DNA of 64,000 bases from Holophagales bacterium UBA5704. GTDB lineage: Bacteria; Acidobacteriota; Thermoanaerobaculia; Multivoradales; UBA5704. The position numbers and the translations under genes are program-made. Positions 8,019-15,123 of the stretch are shown one piece after another; positions within the stretch are counted from its first letter, which is position 1; every line of letters begins with the position of its first letter. The notes beneath the pieces are model-generated. The model was not told the origin of the DNA. It was given only the letters and a program-made list of their open reading frames with translations, and searched no databases. The stretch lies in contig DIHE01000157.1 of assembly GCA_002420005.1 (NCBI GenBank), positions 54,311 to 118,310 of the forward strand, in the 5' to 3' direction.

Positions 8019-9488
8019 ATGCCCGAACCGAAACCAACCCCGGAAGGGGCCACCCTGCGATTTTTCCGCTTCGCGGAGGGGCTGGCCGAGAGCCAGCTGG
8101 GCAAACCGAACGGATTGGCGGAACAGACGATCGGCCGCCTCGAAAACGGCAAGGGACCCCTCCCGGTCGGCCGGATTGTGAAGCTGCTGTCCCCGTGGAA
8201 GGTTCCGCGCGAGGCGATCGAGACCGCCTTGCTCGCCCTCGAGATATCCCGTCCACCGGCCGATCCCGGGGCACCCACCGCGCCGACGGCCGGCGAACGT
8301 CTGGCGCTCCAGGCGGCCGCCGTCGCAGCCGGCACGGCCTCCCTCCGGGCCACCCGCACCGTGCTGACCCGGGAGAGCCACCGCCGCCATGCCCGGCGGC
8401 ACCGGCGCTGGGCGCAGAAGATCTGGGCGCGCCTCGCGCGTCTGCCGGAGAAACCCCAGGAAGCGGAGATCCAGGCGCTGCTCGGGGAGCCGAAGAGCTG
8501 GGCCTTGGCGGAACGGCTGGCCTGGGCCTCCGAGATCGCCGCGGCGGATCGCGCCAGCGAAGCCTTGCGCCTGGCTCGGCTCTCTCTGCGCGTGGTGGCG
8601 GCGAGCCCCGGGCCGGAGCTCTGGCTTCTGCGGCTGCGCGGCGCCCTGGAGCCTTTTCACGGCAACGCCCTGCGGGTCTCCGGCGACCTGCCGGCCTCCG
8701 AAGCGTCGTTCGACCTCGCCGACGATTGCTGGAAACGCGGGGCCGGCGGTGACCCCGGCCAGCTCCTCGACGGCAGGCGGCCGCTCGACCTGAAGGCTTC
8801 TTTGCTCCGCCAGCGCGGAAGATTCGACGAAGCGATCCAGTTGCTCGACCGCGCCCTCGCCGCAAGCCCACCGAAAGCAGCGGCGCGCCTGTTGATCAAG
8901 AAGGCAGCCACCTACATTCGGGCCGGGGAGTACAAGCTGGCTCTCGAAGTTCTGGATCAAGCGGAGCCGAAGATCGACGAGTGGGGTGAGCGGCGGCTTT
9001 TGCTGGTGCATCGCTTCAGCCGCGCGAACAGCCTGTGCCACCTGGACCGTTATGCTGATGCCGAAGCATTGTTGCCATTGGTTGACACGCTGACCGCAGA
9101 ACTGGGAAATGAGCTGGACAAGCAGAGGACCCGCTGGCTACTAGGGCGAACCTGTCGGGGCCTCAACCGCTGGGTTGAAGCGCTCGCTGCGCTGAGTAAG
9201 GTGCGGGCGTATTTCCGCGACAAGCAGATCGCCTACGACTACGCCTTGGCCAGCCTGGAAGTGGCGGAGATCTACCTGGAGCAGGGCCAGACCCGGCTCG
9301 TCCAAGCGCTGGCCGAGGAGATGCTATGGCTCTTCAATGGGCAGAAGGTTCACAAAGAGGCCCTGGCGGCACTGACACTTTTCTGCCGTGCCGCCGAGGC
9401 GGACGTGCTCGAGCCGGAGTGGACCCGGCACCTGATCAAGTACCTCTACCGGGCGCAGTACAAGCCTGAGCTACGGTTCGAGCCGTGA
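8019..9488 (+). CDS. HTH-TPR regulator-like cytoplasmic protein
   Basis: The product has 489 residues and no signal peptide or membrane segment. Residues about 10-65 form an XRE-like helix-turn-helix, with GLAEQTIGRLENGKGPLP as the turn and recognition helix. A basic linker (HRRHARRHRRW, about 125-135) follows. From about 170 onward the protein is an alpha-helical solenoid with several TPR-like units (for example ASLLRQRGRFDEAIQLLDRAL). The layout of DNA-binding head plus TPR ligand domain resembles RRNPP-type peptide sensors, but that is analogy. The start follows a good Shine-Dalgarno (GGAGG). It is convergent with a small secreted Cys-repeat protein only 13 bp away, a possible partner. No enzymatic motif was seen. 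Confidence 0.8.
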   Translation: MPEPKPTPEGATLRFFRFAEGLAESQLGKPNGLAEQTIGRLENGKGPLPVGRIVKLLSPWKVPREAIETALLALEISRPPADPGAPTAPTAGERLALQAAAVAAGTASLRATRTVLTRESHRRHARRHRRWAQKIWARLARLPEKPQEAEIQALLGEPKSWALAERLAWASEIAAADRASEALRLARLSLRVVAASPGPELWLLRLRGALEPFHGNALRVSGDLPASEASFDLADDCWKRGAGGDPGQLLDGRRPLDLKASLLRQRGRFDEAIQLLDRALAASPPKAAARLLIKKAATYIRAGEYKLALEVLDQAEPKIDEWGERRLLLVHRFSRANSLCHLDRYADAEALLPLVDTLTAELGNELDKQRTRWLLGRTCRGLNRWVEALAALSKVRAYFRDKQIAYDYALASLEVAEIYLEQGQTRLVQALAEEMLWLFNGQKVHKEALAALTLFCRAAEADVLEPEWTRHLIKYLYRAQYKPELRFEP

Positions 9489-9501
9489 AGGCAGTTGTGT
9501 C

Positions 9502-9816
9502 TTAGCCGCCGCAACGCCCACTGGGGTCCATTTCGCACCCGTTGTCGAGGGTCTCCGGGTAAGCTCTTGGCGCGCAACGCCCGCTGGGGTCAACCTCGCA
9601 CCCGTTGTCGAGGGTCGCCGGAGCCTGCCGCGGCGCACAGCCGCCGTCAGGGTCAAACTCGCACCCGTTGTCGCCCCAGGCGGTGGTGAGGAAGGTCCAG
9701 AGGTCACCGAGGAAGCCCCAGGGCGCCGGGGTGGCGGGCTCGGCGGCGTGGAGGGGTGGGGCCGCGAGGAGCAGAGTGAGGACGAGGAGGCCGGTTTTCG
9801 TGAGAGGACGGACCAT
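9502..9816 (-). CDS. Small secreted protein with three Cys-containing DNGCExDP repeats
   Basis: The product has 104 residues. Residues 1-24 are a clear Sec signal peptide (LLVLTLLLAAPPLHAAE). After a short linker containing WGFLGDLWTFLTTAW come three repeats: DNGCEFDPDGGCAPR, DNGCEVDPSGRCAPR and DNGCEMDPSGRCGG. They are spaced by APATL and AYPETL, with two cysteines in each repeat. The start is set by GGAG 8 nt upstream of the ATG; the open frame continues further upstream only through repeat DNA. The function is unknown. Candidate roles are a processed extracellular peptide, a metal- or disulfide-stabilised envelope protein, or a ligand of the adjacent HTH-TPR protein. The last two repeats are also near-identical at DNA level. 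Confidence 0.75.
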   Translation of the reverse strand: MVRPLTKTGLLVLTLLLAAPPLHAAEPATPAPWGFLGDLWTFLTTAWGDNGCEFDPDGGCAPRQAPATLDNGCEVDPSGRCAPRAYPETLDNGCEMDPSGRCGG

Positions 9817-9972
9817 GACAAGCTCCAGACGGGACGCGCTCCGCGGGAGCCTCCATGGCCGCCGGGACGCCTCCCGGCCTCCAGATTGACAGGACCCGGC
9901 GCGGAAACCGGACGAAACGACCCCACAACGTAGGCTTTTCGAGCGGTGACGGGCGGTTGGGGCAAGACCGGC

Positions 9973-10540
9973 AGGCGGGCTCCGCCCGAGGTCTGAGAGA
10001 CTCAGACGTCGGGCGGAGTGGCCCGGATCGCGGGCGGAGAGGTCTGGACGTCGGGCGGGGGTACCCCCGCCCACGGGCGGAGTGGCCCGGATGTCGGGCG
10101 GAGGGGCTCCGCCCGCGAGCGGAGGGACCCGGACCTCGGGCGGAGGGTCCCGGATCGCGGGCGGAGGGACCCCTCCCCGCGGGCGGAGCAGCCCGGATCT
10201 CGGGCGGAGCCTCTCCGCCCGCGGGCGGAGGGACCCCGGCTCTCGGGCGGGGAGACTCGGATCGAGAGCGGGGAGGCCCGGATCGAGAGCGGGGAGGCGT
10301 GGACCGAGAGCGGAGAGGCGTGGACCGAGGGCGGAGAGGCCCGGGCCGAGAGCCGGCCGACCCGGGCCGAGACCCCGGAGGCCCCTCCCGAGAGCGGCGA
10401 GGCGCGCACCGAGAGCCGGGAGACCGGCACCGAGGGCGGAGCGGCGAGGATCGGGAGCGGGGAGGCCCGGACCTGGAGCCGGGAGGCTCGGATCGCGGGC
10501 GGATGGGCCACGGCCGAGGGCGGAGTGGCCCGGATCGAGG
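9973..10540. repeat. Array of 21-bp GC-rich tandem units upstream of the secreted repeat protein
   Basis: From about 10237 to 10520 the DNA can be cut into consecutive units of exactly 21 bp with a consensus near CGGATCGAGAGCGGGGAGGCC. Units at 9973-10236 are more degenerate, spaced by 21 or about 42 bp, and contain extra GGGCGG palindromes. Because the period is a multiple of three, several frames on both strands stay open and give low-complexity heptapeptide translations; none has a convincing start, so I treat it as non-coding. Twenty-one bp is two turns of B-DNA. The array lies about 160-720 bp upstream of the secreted protein start at 9816. The 9817-9972 stretch holds that gene's leader and nothing else recognisable. 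Confidence 0.85.
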
Positions 10541-10569
10541 GAAAGTACGACGACGGTCCCTCCCTGCCG

Positions 10570-10764
10570 TCAATCGCCCGTGCCCTCCCACCCACGGTCA
10601 GCGGTCCACCAGACCCCTTCGCCGGCACCGGGCGCAATCAGGTCCGCTGCATCGGCGGGGAGGCCTTCGGCCCAAGCGGCGAAACCGGCGTCGGCCACCT
10701 CGAGGCTCTCCGGATGGGGCTGCCGGAGCGATTGCCGAAGCTGGTCGGTGCGGGCATTCGGCAT
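10570..10764 (-). CDS. Small hypothetical protein
   Basis: This is a 64-residue open frame starting MPNARTDQLRQSLRQP, with AGGAG 8 nt before the ATG. The protein is soluble, acidic in the middle (ESLEVADAGFAAWAEGLP) and rich in Ala. It resembles the size class of antitoxin-like or accessory small proteins but matches no family I recognise. It lies 52 bp downstream of the lone glycosyltransferase on the same strand and just before the 21-bp array. It could be a chance frame in high-GC DNA; the ribosome-binding site and non-repetitive composition argue for a real gene. Confidence 0.45.
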   Translation of the reverse strand: MPNARTDQLRQSLRQPHPESLEVADAGFAAWAEGLPADAADLIAPGAGEGVWWTADRGWEGTGD

Positions 10765-10816
10765 GGCTCCGTCTCCTGACCGATCATCCTCTGAATCCTT
10801 CTGAGTATACCTGCTT

Positions 10817-11680
10817 TCACGACCCCAGCCGCCGCTTCAGCTCGGCAGCCGCCAGGCTCCACCAGGGGCAGCCCGGCGCCGGCACCGTCGTGAGCGCCAC
10901 CGGCTCGGCTCCGGCCGCAGCGCGGGCCCACCCGGCGTAGAGCGGCAGCAGGGCACGCCGGGGGGTGACGAAATGCAGGGCGACGAGACCCTCCGGCGGC
11001 GTGAACCGCTCGCCCGGCAGCCGCACCCGGGACGGATCGACGAACCGGCAGCCGTGCCGCGCACCGAGGAGAGCCCAGGCGGTCTGCTCCACCCAGACCG
11101 GCGTCCGGTGGTACGCGGGATGCGCCAGGAACCACTCCAGCAGATCCGCGTCATACGCCGCGCGGGGAAACCCTACGATCCCGGTGTTGACGAACCCCGC
11201 GAGACGCAGGCGCGGCTCGCGCAGCACCTGCCACGAACGCACGGAGTAGGCGTGCTGGGTGTCGTGCAGGAACACCGTCTCGCCCTCGGCCCCCCACAAG
11301 CCGGAGAACGGCCGGAAGAAGAGGACGTCGGTGTCGCAGAACAGCAGGCGTTCCTCGGCACCGAGCACCGCCGCATCGACCAGCTTGAGCCCGAGCGGGT
11401 TCGTGCGCCGAAGCTCCCGCGTGGCCGGGCGGGCGGCCAGATGCTCCGCCAGACGCTCCTCGGCGTCGCCCCGCGCCACGATCTCCGGCTCCGCCAGACC
11501 CTCCGCCAACCGCGCCCGGTCCTCCCCGGTCAACGTCCCGTCGTCATGCAGCCGCAAGCGCACCGGCTCGGCCGCATGGGCCAGCAGGCTCCCCAGACAG
11601 AGCAGCGCCATGTCCACGTGAGAGTGGCCGAGGAGGGAGGTCACGACCAGCGGTGCCTGCACCCTCGGACCATACCACAT
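10817..11680 (-). CDS. GT-A-type glycosyltransferase (nucleotide-diphospho-sugar transferase-like)
   Basis: The product has 287 residues. The segment RLLFCDTDVLFFRPF (about 112-126) is the DXD metal and nucleotide-sugar site of a GT-A fold. The middle part GFVNTGIVGFPRAAY and the C-terminal VALHFVTPRRALL resemble family 8/77-like enzymes that act on protein-linked or lipid-linked glycans. There is no membrane segment. The ATG used here lies inside the -10/operator region of the divergent toxin-antitoxin-type promoter; a GTG 6 codons later is an alternative start. The first 22 or so codons are duplicated as a remnant at 12194-12248. Confidence 0.75.
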   Translation of the reverse strand: MWYGPRVQAPLVVTSLLGHSHVDMALLCLGSLLAHAAEPVRLRLHDDGTLTGEDRARLAEGLAEPEIVARGDAEERLAEHLAARPATRELRRTNPLGLKLVDAAVLGAEERLLFCDTDVLFFRPFSGLWGAEGETVFLHDTQHAYSVRSWQVLREPRLRLAGFVNTGIVGFPRAAYDADLLEWFLAHPAYHRTPVWVEQTAWALLGARHGCRFVDPSRVRLPGERFTPPEGLVALHFVTPRRALLPLYAGWARAAAGAEPVALTTVPAPGCPWWSLAAAELKRRLGS

Positions 11681-11708
11681 ATACTCGCACGTATAAGGAG
11701 ACCAACCG
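11624..11708. repeat. 85-bp direct repeat, copy 1 (glycosyltransferase 5-prime end plus degenerate promoter/operator)
   Basis: By hand alignment this matches 12194-12278 without gaps, with 6 differences in 85 positions. On the - strand it holds the first codons of the glycosyltransferase. On the + strand it holds a promoter copy in which the -35 is CTGCAC instead of TTGCAC, the -10 TATACT, the TATAC-6-GTATA operator and the ribosome-binding site. No vapB sequence follows. The 115 bp from here to 11823 contain nothing recognisable. Confidence 0.85.
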
Positions 11709-11823
11709 AGCCGCGGAGCATAACCGGAGCTGCCTTGACTTCGAAGAGCCGGCAGGTGATACTTTTCATGGAGGCTCGGCCCAGGGGCTGCTGTTTGGTG
11801 GCTCCGAAGGCATTGCCTCCTTT

Positions 11824-12179
11824 TTATTCTCCAGCCTTCCTGGCCTCGTATGGATCCGGCACGAAAACGATGCCGTAGGAGTTGTAGCTGGCTCCTTCGC
11901 GGTACCCCTCAATTCGGAACTGAAGCTGAGTGAGCCAACTACCGTAGTTGTCGGTGATCTCCGGCCGGCCAGGCGCGTCCATCCCTCGACGCGGCAGACG
12001 AAAACCCCAGTTCACACAATAGATTGCCAGGTCTGCGGCTTGGATCGGGTAGGCCATGTCAGACGAAACGAAAAACGGAGCTGGAACGATCCAGGTCGAC
12101 CGGAAACGCCCCCGCGAACTTCGTAAGGCATGGTTCGATGGTCGTGGCCGCTCTCGTCCAGAAACAGCAGATAGCTCAT
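11824..12179 (-). pseudogene. DUF3800 protein, internally deleted and frameshifted
   Basis: On the - strand, the ATG at 12179 begins MSYLLFLDESGHDHRTMPYE, the typical DUF3800 start with the catalytic-type DESG motif. It stays in frame for about 25 codons. After a junction near 12100 the reading frame changes and the typical C-terminal part appears: WIVPAPFFVSSDMAYPIQAA, DLAIYCVNWGFRLP and YGIVFVPDPYEARKAGE. DUF3800 proteins are usually 200-250 residues, so well over half is missing. It is surely non-functional. DUF3800 genes are frequent in mobile or defence-associated DNA. The pseudogene sits exactly between the two 85-bp direct repeats. Confidence 0.8.
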
Positions 12180-12193
12180 ACCGAAACCTCAAA

Positions 12194-12278
12194 GTGGCCG
12201 GCGAGGGAGGTCACGACCTGCGGTGCTTGCACCCTCGAACCATACCACATATACTCGCACGTATAAGGAGGCCAACCG
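12194..12278. repeat. 85-bp direct repeat, copy 2 (functional vapB promoter plus glycosyltransferase remnant)
   Basis: This is the mate of 11624-11708. Read on the - strand it encodes MWYGSRVQAPQVVTSLAGH, a remnant of the glycosyltransferase N-terminus that is broken off after about 20 codons. Read on the + strand it provides the promoter, operator and Shine-Dalgarno of vapB. Confidence 0.85.
12227..12270 (+). promoter_or_regulatory. vapBC promoter and operator
   Basis: TTGCAC (12227-12232), a 17-bp spacer and TATACT (12250-12255) form a near-consensus sigma-70 promoter. TATAC (12250-12254) and GTATA (12261-12265), six bases apart, form an inverted repeat over the -10 and start region, the expected position for a VapB ribbon-helix-helix autorepressor. 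AAGGAGG follows at once. Confidence 0.75.
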
Positions 12279-12509
12279 TTGAGCCAGCTCACCCTCTACC
12301 TGGATGCAGAGACCGAGAGCCGCATGAAGGCGGCAGCCAAGGCGTCCGGCGTCTCCCTCAGCCGCTGGGTGGCGGGCCTGATCCGCGAGAAGACGGCGAA
12401 CCGGTGGCCCGATTCGGTCGCGCAGCTGGCGGGCGCCTGGGCCGATTTTCCGACTGCGGAAGAGATCCGCGCCGGCCTGGGCGAGGACGCGCCGCGCGAG
12501 CCCCTCTGA
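12279..12509 (+). CDS. vapB: VapB-like ribbon-helix-helix antitoxin
   Basis: The product has 76 residues. The N-terminal strand SQLTLYLDAETESRMKAAAK and the helix GVSLSRWVAGLIREK form a ribbon-helix-helix DNA-binding domain. The acidic C-terminal half (FPTAEEIRAGLGEDAP) would wrap the toxin. A TTG start codon is chosen because it sits 7 nt after a strong AAGGAGG site. The stop overlaps the VapC ATG (TGATG), giving tight coupling. It should bind the TATAC/GTATA operator just upstream and repress the pair. Confidence 0.85.
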   Translation: MSQLTLYLDAETESRMKAAAKASGVSLSRWVAGLIREKTANRWPDSVAQLAGAWADFPTAEEIRAGLGEDAPREPL

Positions 12510-12901
12510 TGTATGCACTCGACACCAACATCCTGAGCTACTTCTTCAAGGGGATCGGACAGGTGGCAGAGCGCCTGCTGGCGACGCCGCCTTCCGAGAT
12601 CGCCATTCCCTCGGTCGTCCTCTTCGAGCTGGAATTCGGGCTGGAACGGTCGAGCCGCGCCGCCCAGCGGCGCGAACAGCTTCAGGAGCTGCTGTCCCTT
12701 CTGACGATTCTACCCTTCGGATCGGCAGAGGCCCGGGCGGTGGCGGTGATCCGCGCGGATCTGGAGCGCGCCGGGACCCCGATCGGCCCTTATGATCTGT
12801 TGATCGCCGGGACCGCCCTCCATCATGGAGCCGTCCTGGTCACCCACAACACGAAGGAGCTCGGGCGCGTGCGTGGGTTGAAGCTGGAAGACTGGACCTG
12901 A
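12509..12901 (+). CDS. vapC: VapC-like PIN-domain ribonuclease toxin
   Basis: The product has 130 residues, normal for VapC. The PIN acidic residues are visible: Asp5 in MYALDTNILSYFF, Glu40 in SVVLFELEFGL and Asp96 in PIGPYDLLIAGTAL. The Asn-containing VTHNTKELGRV segment is at 111-121. VapC toxins cleave specific RNAs (tRNA or rRNA) unless bound by VapB. The start ATG overlaps the antitoxin stop. All catalytic positions look intact, so the toxin is probably active. The next gene begins 18 bp downstream. Confidence 0.9.
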   Translation: MYALDTNILSYFFKGIGQVAERLLATPPSEIAIPSVVLFELEFGLERSSRAAQRREQLQELLSLLTILPFGSAEARAVAVIRADLERAGTPIGPYDLLIAGTALHHGAVLVTHNTKELGRVRGLKLEDWT

Positions 12902-12919
12902 CACGGAACGAGGAAACGC

Positions 12920-13939
12920 ATGGATTGGAATCAAAAGAAAGTCCTGGTCACCGGGGGCGCGTCGTTCATCAGCTCCCACCTGATCGACCTGTTGGTGGCC
13001 AAAGGGGTCCGGGACGTCCGGGTGGTCGATGACCTGACGAGCGGCAAGCTCGCCAACATCCAGGGCCACATCGACGCCGGGGTGGTCGAATTCCGCCGCG
13101 AGGACCTGCTGGCCCCGGGGGCGGCCCAGAGGGCGGTCGAGGGCGTCCACGTCGTCTTCCACCTCGCCGCCATCCACGGCGGGCGCGGCTACGTCGACCT
13201 GCACCAGGCCGCCTGCGCGCAGAACCTGGCGATGGACGGGATGCTGATCAAGGCCGCCCACGAGGCCGGCGTCGAGAAGTTCGTCTTCGCCTCCTCCGGC
13301 TGCGTCTATCCCAACTTCCTCCAGGGTGACGTGACGAAGGAGCTGTACCTCACCGAGGAGATGGTCGGGCCGCCCTACGACGCCGACAACATGTACGGCT
13401 GGGCGAAGCTGATGACCGAGATGACGCTCCAGGCCTACCACCGGGATTTCGGGCTCAAGGCGGCCTCCTGCCGGTTCTTCACCGTGTACGGCGAGCGCGG
13501 CGTCGAGAACCATGCGGTGATCGCGATGATCGCCCGCGCCTTCGTGCGCCAGAACCCGTTCGAGGTGTGGGGGGACGGCACCCAGATCCGCAACTGGACC
13601 TACGTCGGCGACATCGTCTCCGGCATGGTGCTCTGCGCCGAGAAGATCGACGACGGCACCGCGGTCAACCTCGGCACCGAGGAGCGCACACGGGTGATCG
13701 ACGCGGTGCACGAGGTGCTGCGCTACACCGGCCAGGAGGCCGAGATCAAGCTCCTCCCGCACATGCCCACCGGGCCGCTCAACCGGGTGGCGAGCAACCG
13801 CCTGGCGCGCGAGCTCCTGGGCTGGGAGCCGCAGATGAAGTTCATCGACGGCCTGCACCGCACCATCGACTGGTACTTCGCCTCGCGGCAGCGCGAGGTG
13901 GTGAGCGGCTACCTGCAGGAGATGCTCACCGAACGGTAG
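12920..13939 (+). CDS. NAD-dependent nucleotide-sugar epimerase/dehydratase
   Basis: The product has 339 residues and belongs to the extended short-chain dehydrogenase family. The N-terminal VLVTGGASFISSHLIDLL is the cofactor motif; the usual third Gly region GFIG is here SFIS, a mild deviation. The catalytic triad is SSGCVYP plus YGWAKL (Tyr-X3-Lys). The middle and C-terminal parts (GDGTQIRNWTYVGDIVSG and VNLGTEERTRV) resemble UDP-glucose 4-epimerase or GDP-mannose 3,5-epimerase relatives. It restarts the glycan cluster after the accessory insertion and probably supplies a nucleotide sugar to the transferases that follow. Confidence 0.88.
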   Translation: MDWNQKKVLVTGGASFISSHLIDLLVAKGVRDVRVVDDLTSGKLANIQGHIDAGVVEFRREDLLAPGAAQRAVEGVHVVFHLAAIHGGRGYVDLHQAACAQNLAMDGMLIKAAHEAGVEKFVFASSGCVYPNFLQGDVTKELYLTEEMVGPPYDADNMYGWAKLMTEMTLQAYHRDFGLKAASCRFFTVYGERGVENHAVIAMIARAFVRQNPFEVWGDGTQIRNWTYVGDIVSGMVLCAEKIDDGTAVNLGTEERTRVIDAVHEVLRYTGQEAEIKLLPHMPTGPLNRVASNRLARELLGWEPQMKFIDGLHRTIDWYFASRQREVVSGYLQEMLTER

Positions 13940-13953
13940 GTGGGCCCGCGCCG

Positions 13954-15123
13954 ATGGGTGGACCCACCGCGGCGACGGCCGGCGGCACGGAGACGACGCA
14001 TTTTCCGGGGCTCGACAGCCTCCGGTTCTACGCCGCCTTCTGCGTGCTGATCGGCCACATTCCGCTCAACCAGCAGAGCCGGGGCCTGCCCGATCCGCAC
14101 AGCGGCGCCATCTTCTTCCGCGGCGCTCCGGCCGTCTCCTTCTTCTTCACCCTGAGCGGCTTCCTCATCACCTGGCTCCTGCTGCGCGAGATCCGCAAGA
14201 CCGGCGGCGTGCGCGTGCGCAGCTTCTACCTGCGCCGCATCTGCCGCATCTGGCCGCTCTATTTCCTCATCGTCTTCTTCGGTCTCGCCTTCTACAACGT
14301 GCTCCTGCCCCGCCTCGGCATCGCCTATCCGGTCGAGTACGGCATCCCGTTCGCCCTGCTCCTCTACACCTTCCTCCTGCCCAACCTGATGAACAGCCTG
14401 TACACCGTGGGCGGCATCCTGAACCCGCTCTGGTCGATCGGGGTGGAGGAACAGTTCTATCTCGCCTGGGCGCCCACGGTGAAGCGGTTCCACCGCGCCC
14501 TGCCGCGGATCTGCTGGGGAATCCTCGCGGTCTCGTTGACCGTGTTCTGCCTGAGCTCCCTGGGCTTCTTCGGCCGCGCGGCGATGCAGAAATTCACCGG
14601 CCAGCTGGAGGTGCACTTCATGGCTGCGGGAGCGCTCGCCGCCTGGGCGCTCTTCCACCACCGCGAGCGGCTGCTCGCCCTGCCCGTCTTCGCCCACCGG
14701 GCGGTCCAGGTCCTCCTCGCGGCCCTGCTCCTCGACTACTACTTCACCACCTTCATCCGCTGGGGCTGGTTCGGCACCGAGATCGTCCAGCTCGTCCTCT
14801 ACACCTGGCTCATCGTCAACGTCGCCGCCAACCCGCAGAACGTGCTGCCGGTCGAGAACCGGGTCACCGACTACCTGGGCACGATCTCCTACGGCTTCTA
14901 CATGGTCCATATGATCGCGGTGTACGCCACCTCGTACGCCTTCCTGCGCTGGCGCTGGTGGGAAGGCGGGTCGCTCGCGGTCTACGTCCTCGCCTACTAC
15001 GGCCTGGCGATCGGCCTCACGGTCGCGCTCGCCTCCGCCTCGTACTTCTTGTTCGAGAAGCCGTTCCTGCGCCTCAAGGACCGCCGCTTCACCGTCGTCG
15101 CGAGCGCGCCGGGGGCCGGGTGA
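13954..15123 (+). CDS. Acyltransferase 3 (OafA/YrhL-like) membrane protein
   Basis: The product has 389 residues and about ten transmembrane segments. The family signature is present: LDSLRFYAAFCVLIGH with the catalytic His in the first helix, and RRICRIWPLYFLIV (RxxR-type motif). It transfers acyl (often acetyl) groups to a surface polysaccharide from cytoplasmic acyl-CoA. There is no SGNH extension. The start ATG lies 14 bp after the epimerase stop. The end overlaps the next glycosyltransferase by 4 nt. Confidence 0.9.
   Translation: MGGPTAATAGGTETTHFPGLDSLRFYAAFCVLIGHIPLNQQSRGLPDPHSGAIFFRGAPAVSFFFTLSGFLITWLLLREIRKTGGVRVRSFYLRRICRIWPLYFLIVFFGLAFYNVLLPRLGIAYPVEYGIPFALLLYTFLLPNLMNSLYTVGGILNPLWSIGVEEQFYLAWAPTVKRFHRALPRICWGILAVSLTVFCLSSLGFFGRAAMQKFTGQLEVHFMAAGALAAWALFHHRERLLALPVFAHRAVQVLLAALLLDYYFTTFIRWGWFGTEIVQLVLYTWLIVNVAANPQNVLPVENRVTDYLGTISYGFYMVHMIAVYATSYAFLRWRWWEGGSLAVYVLAYYGLAIGLTVALASASYFLFEKPFLRLKDRRFTVVASAPGAG

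Noticed and set aside
9973..10540. CRISPR array
   Set aside because: Units are contiguous 21-bp tandem repeats without unique spacers, and no cas genes are present.
10018..10779. Low-complexity protein from the array (Glu/Ala/Arg heptapeptides)
   Set aside because: Both strands and several frames are equally open, with no start signal.
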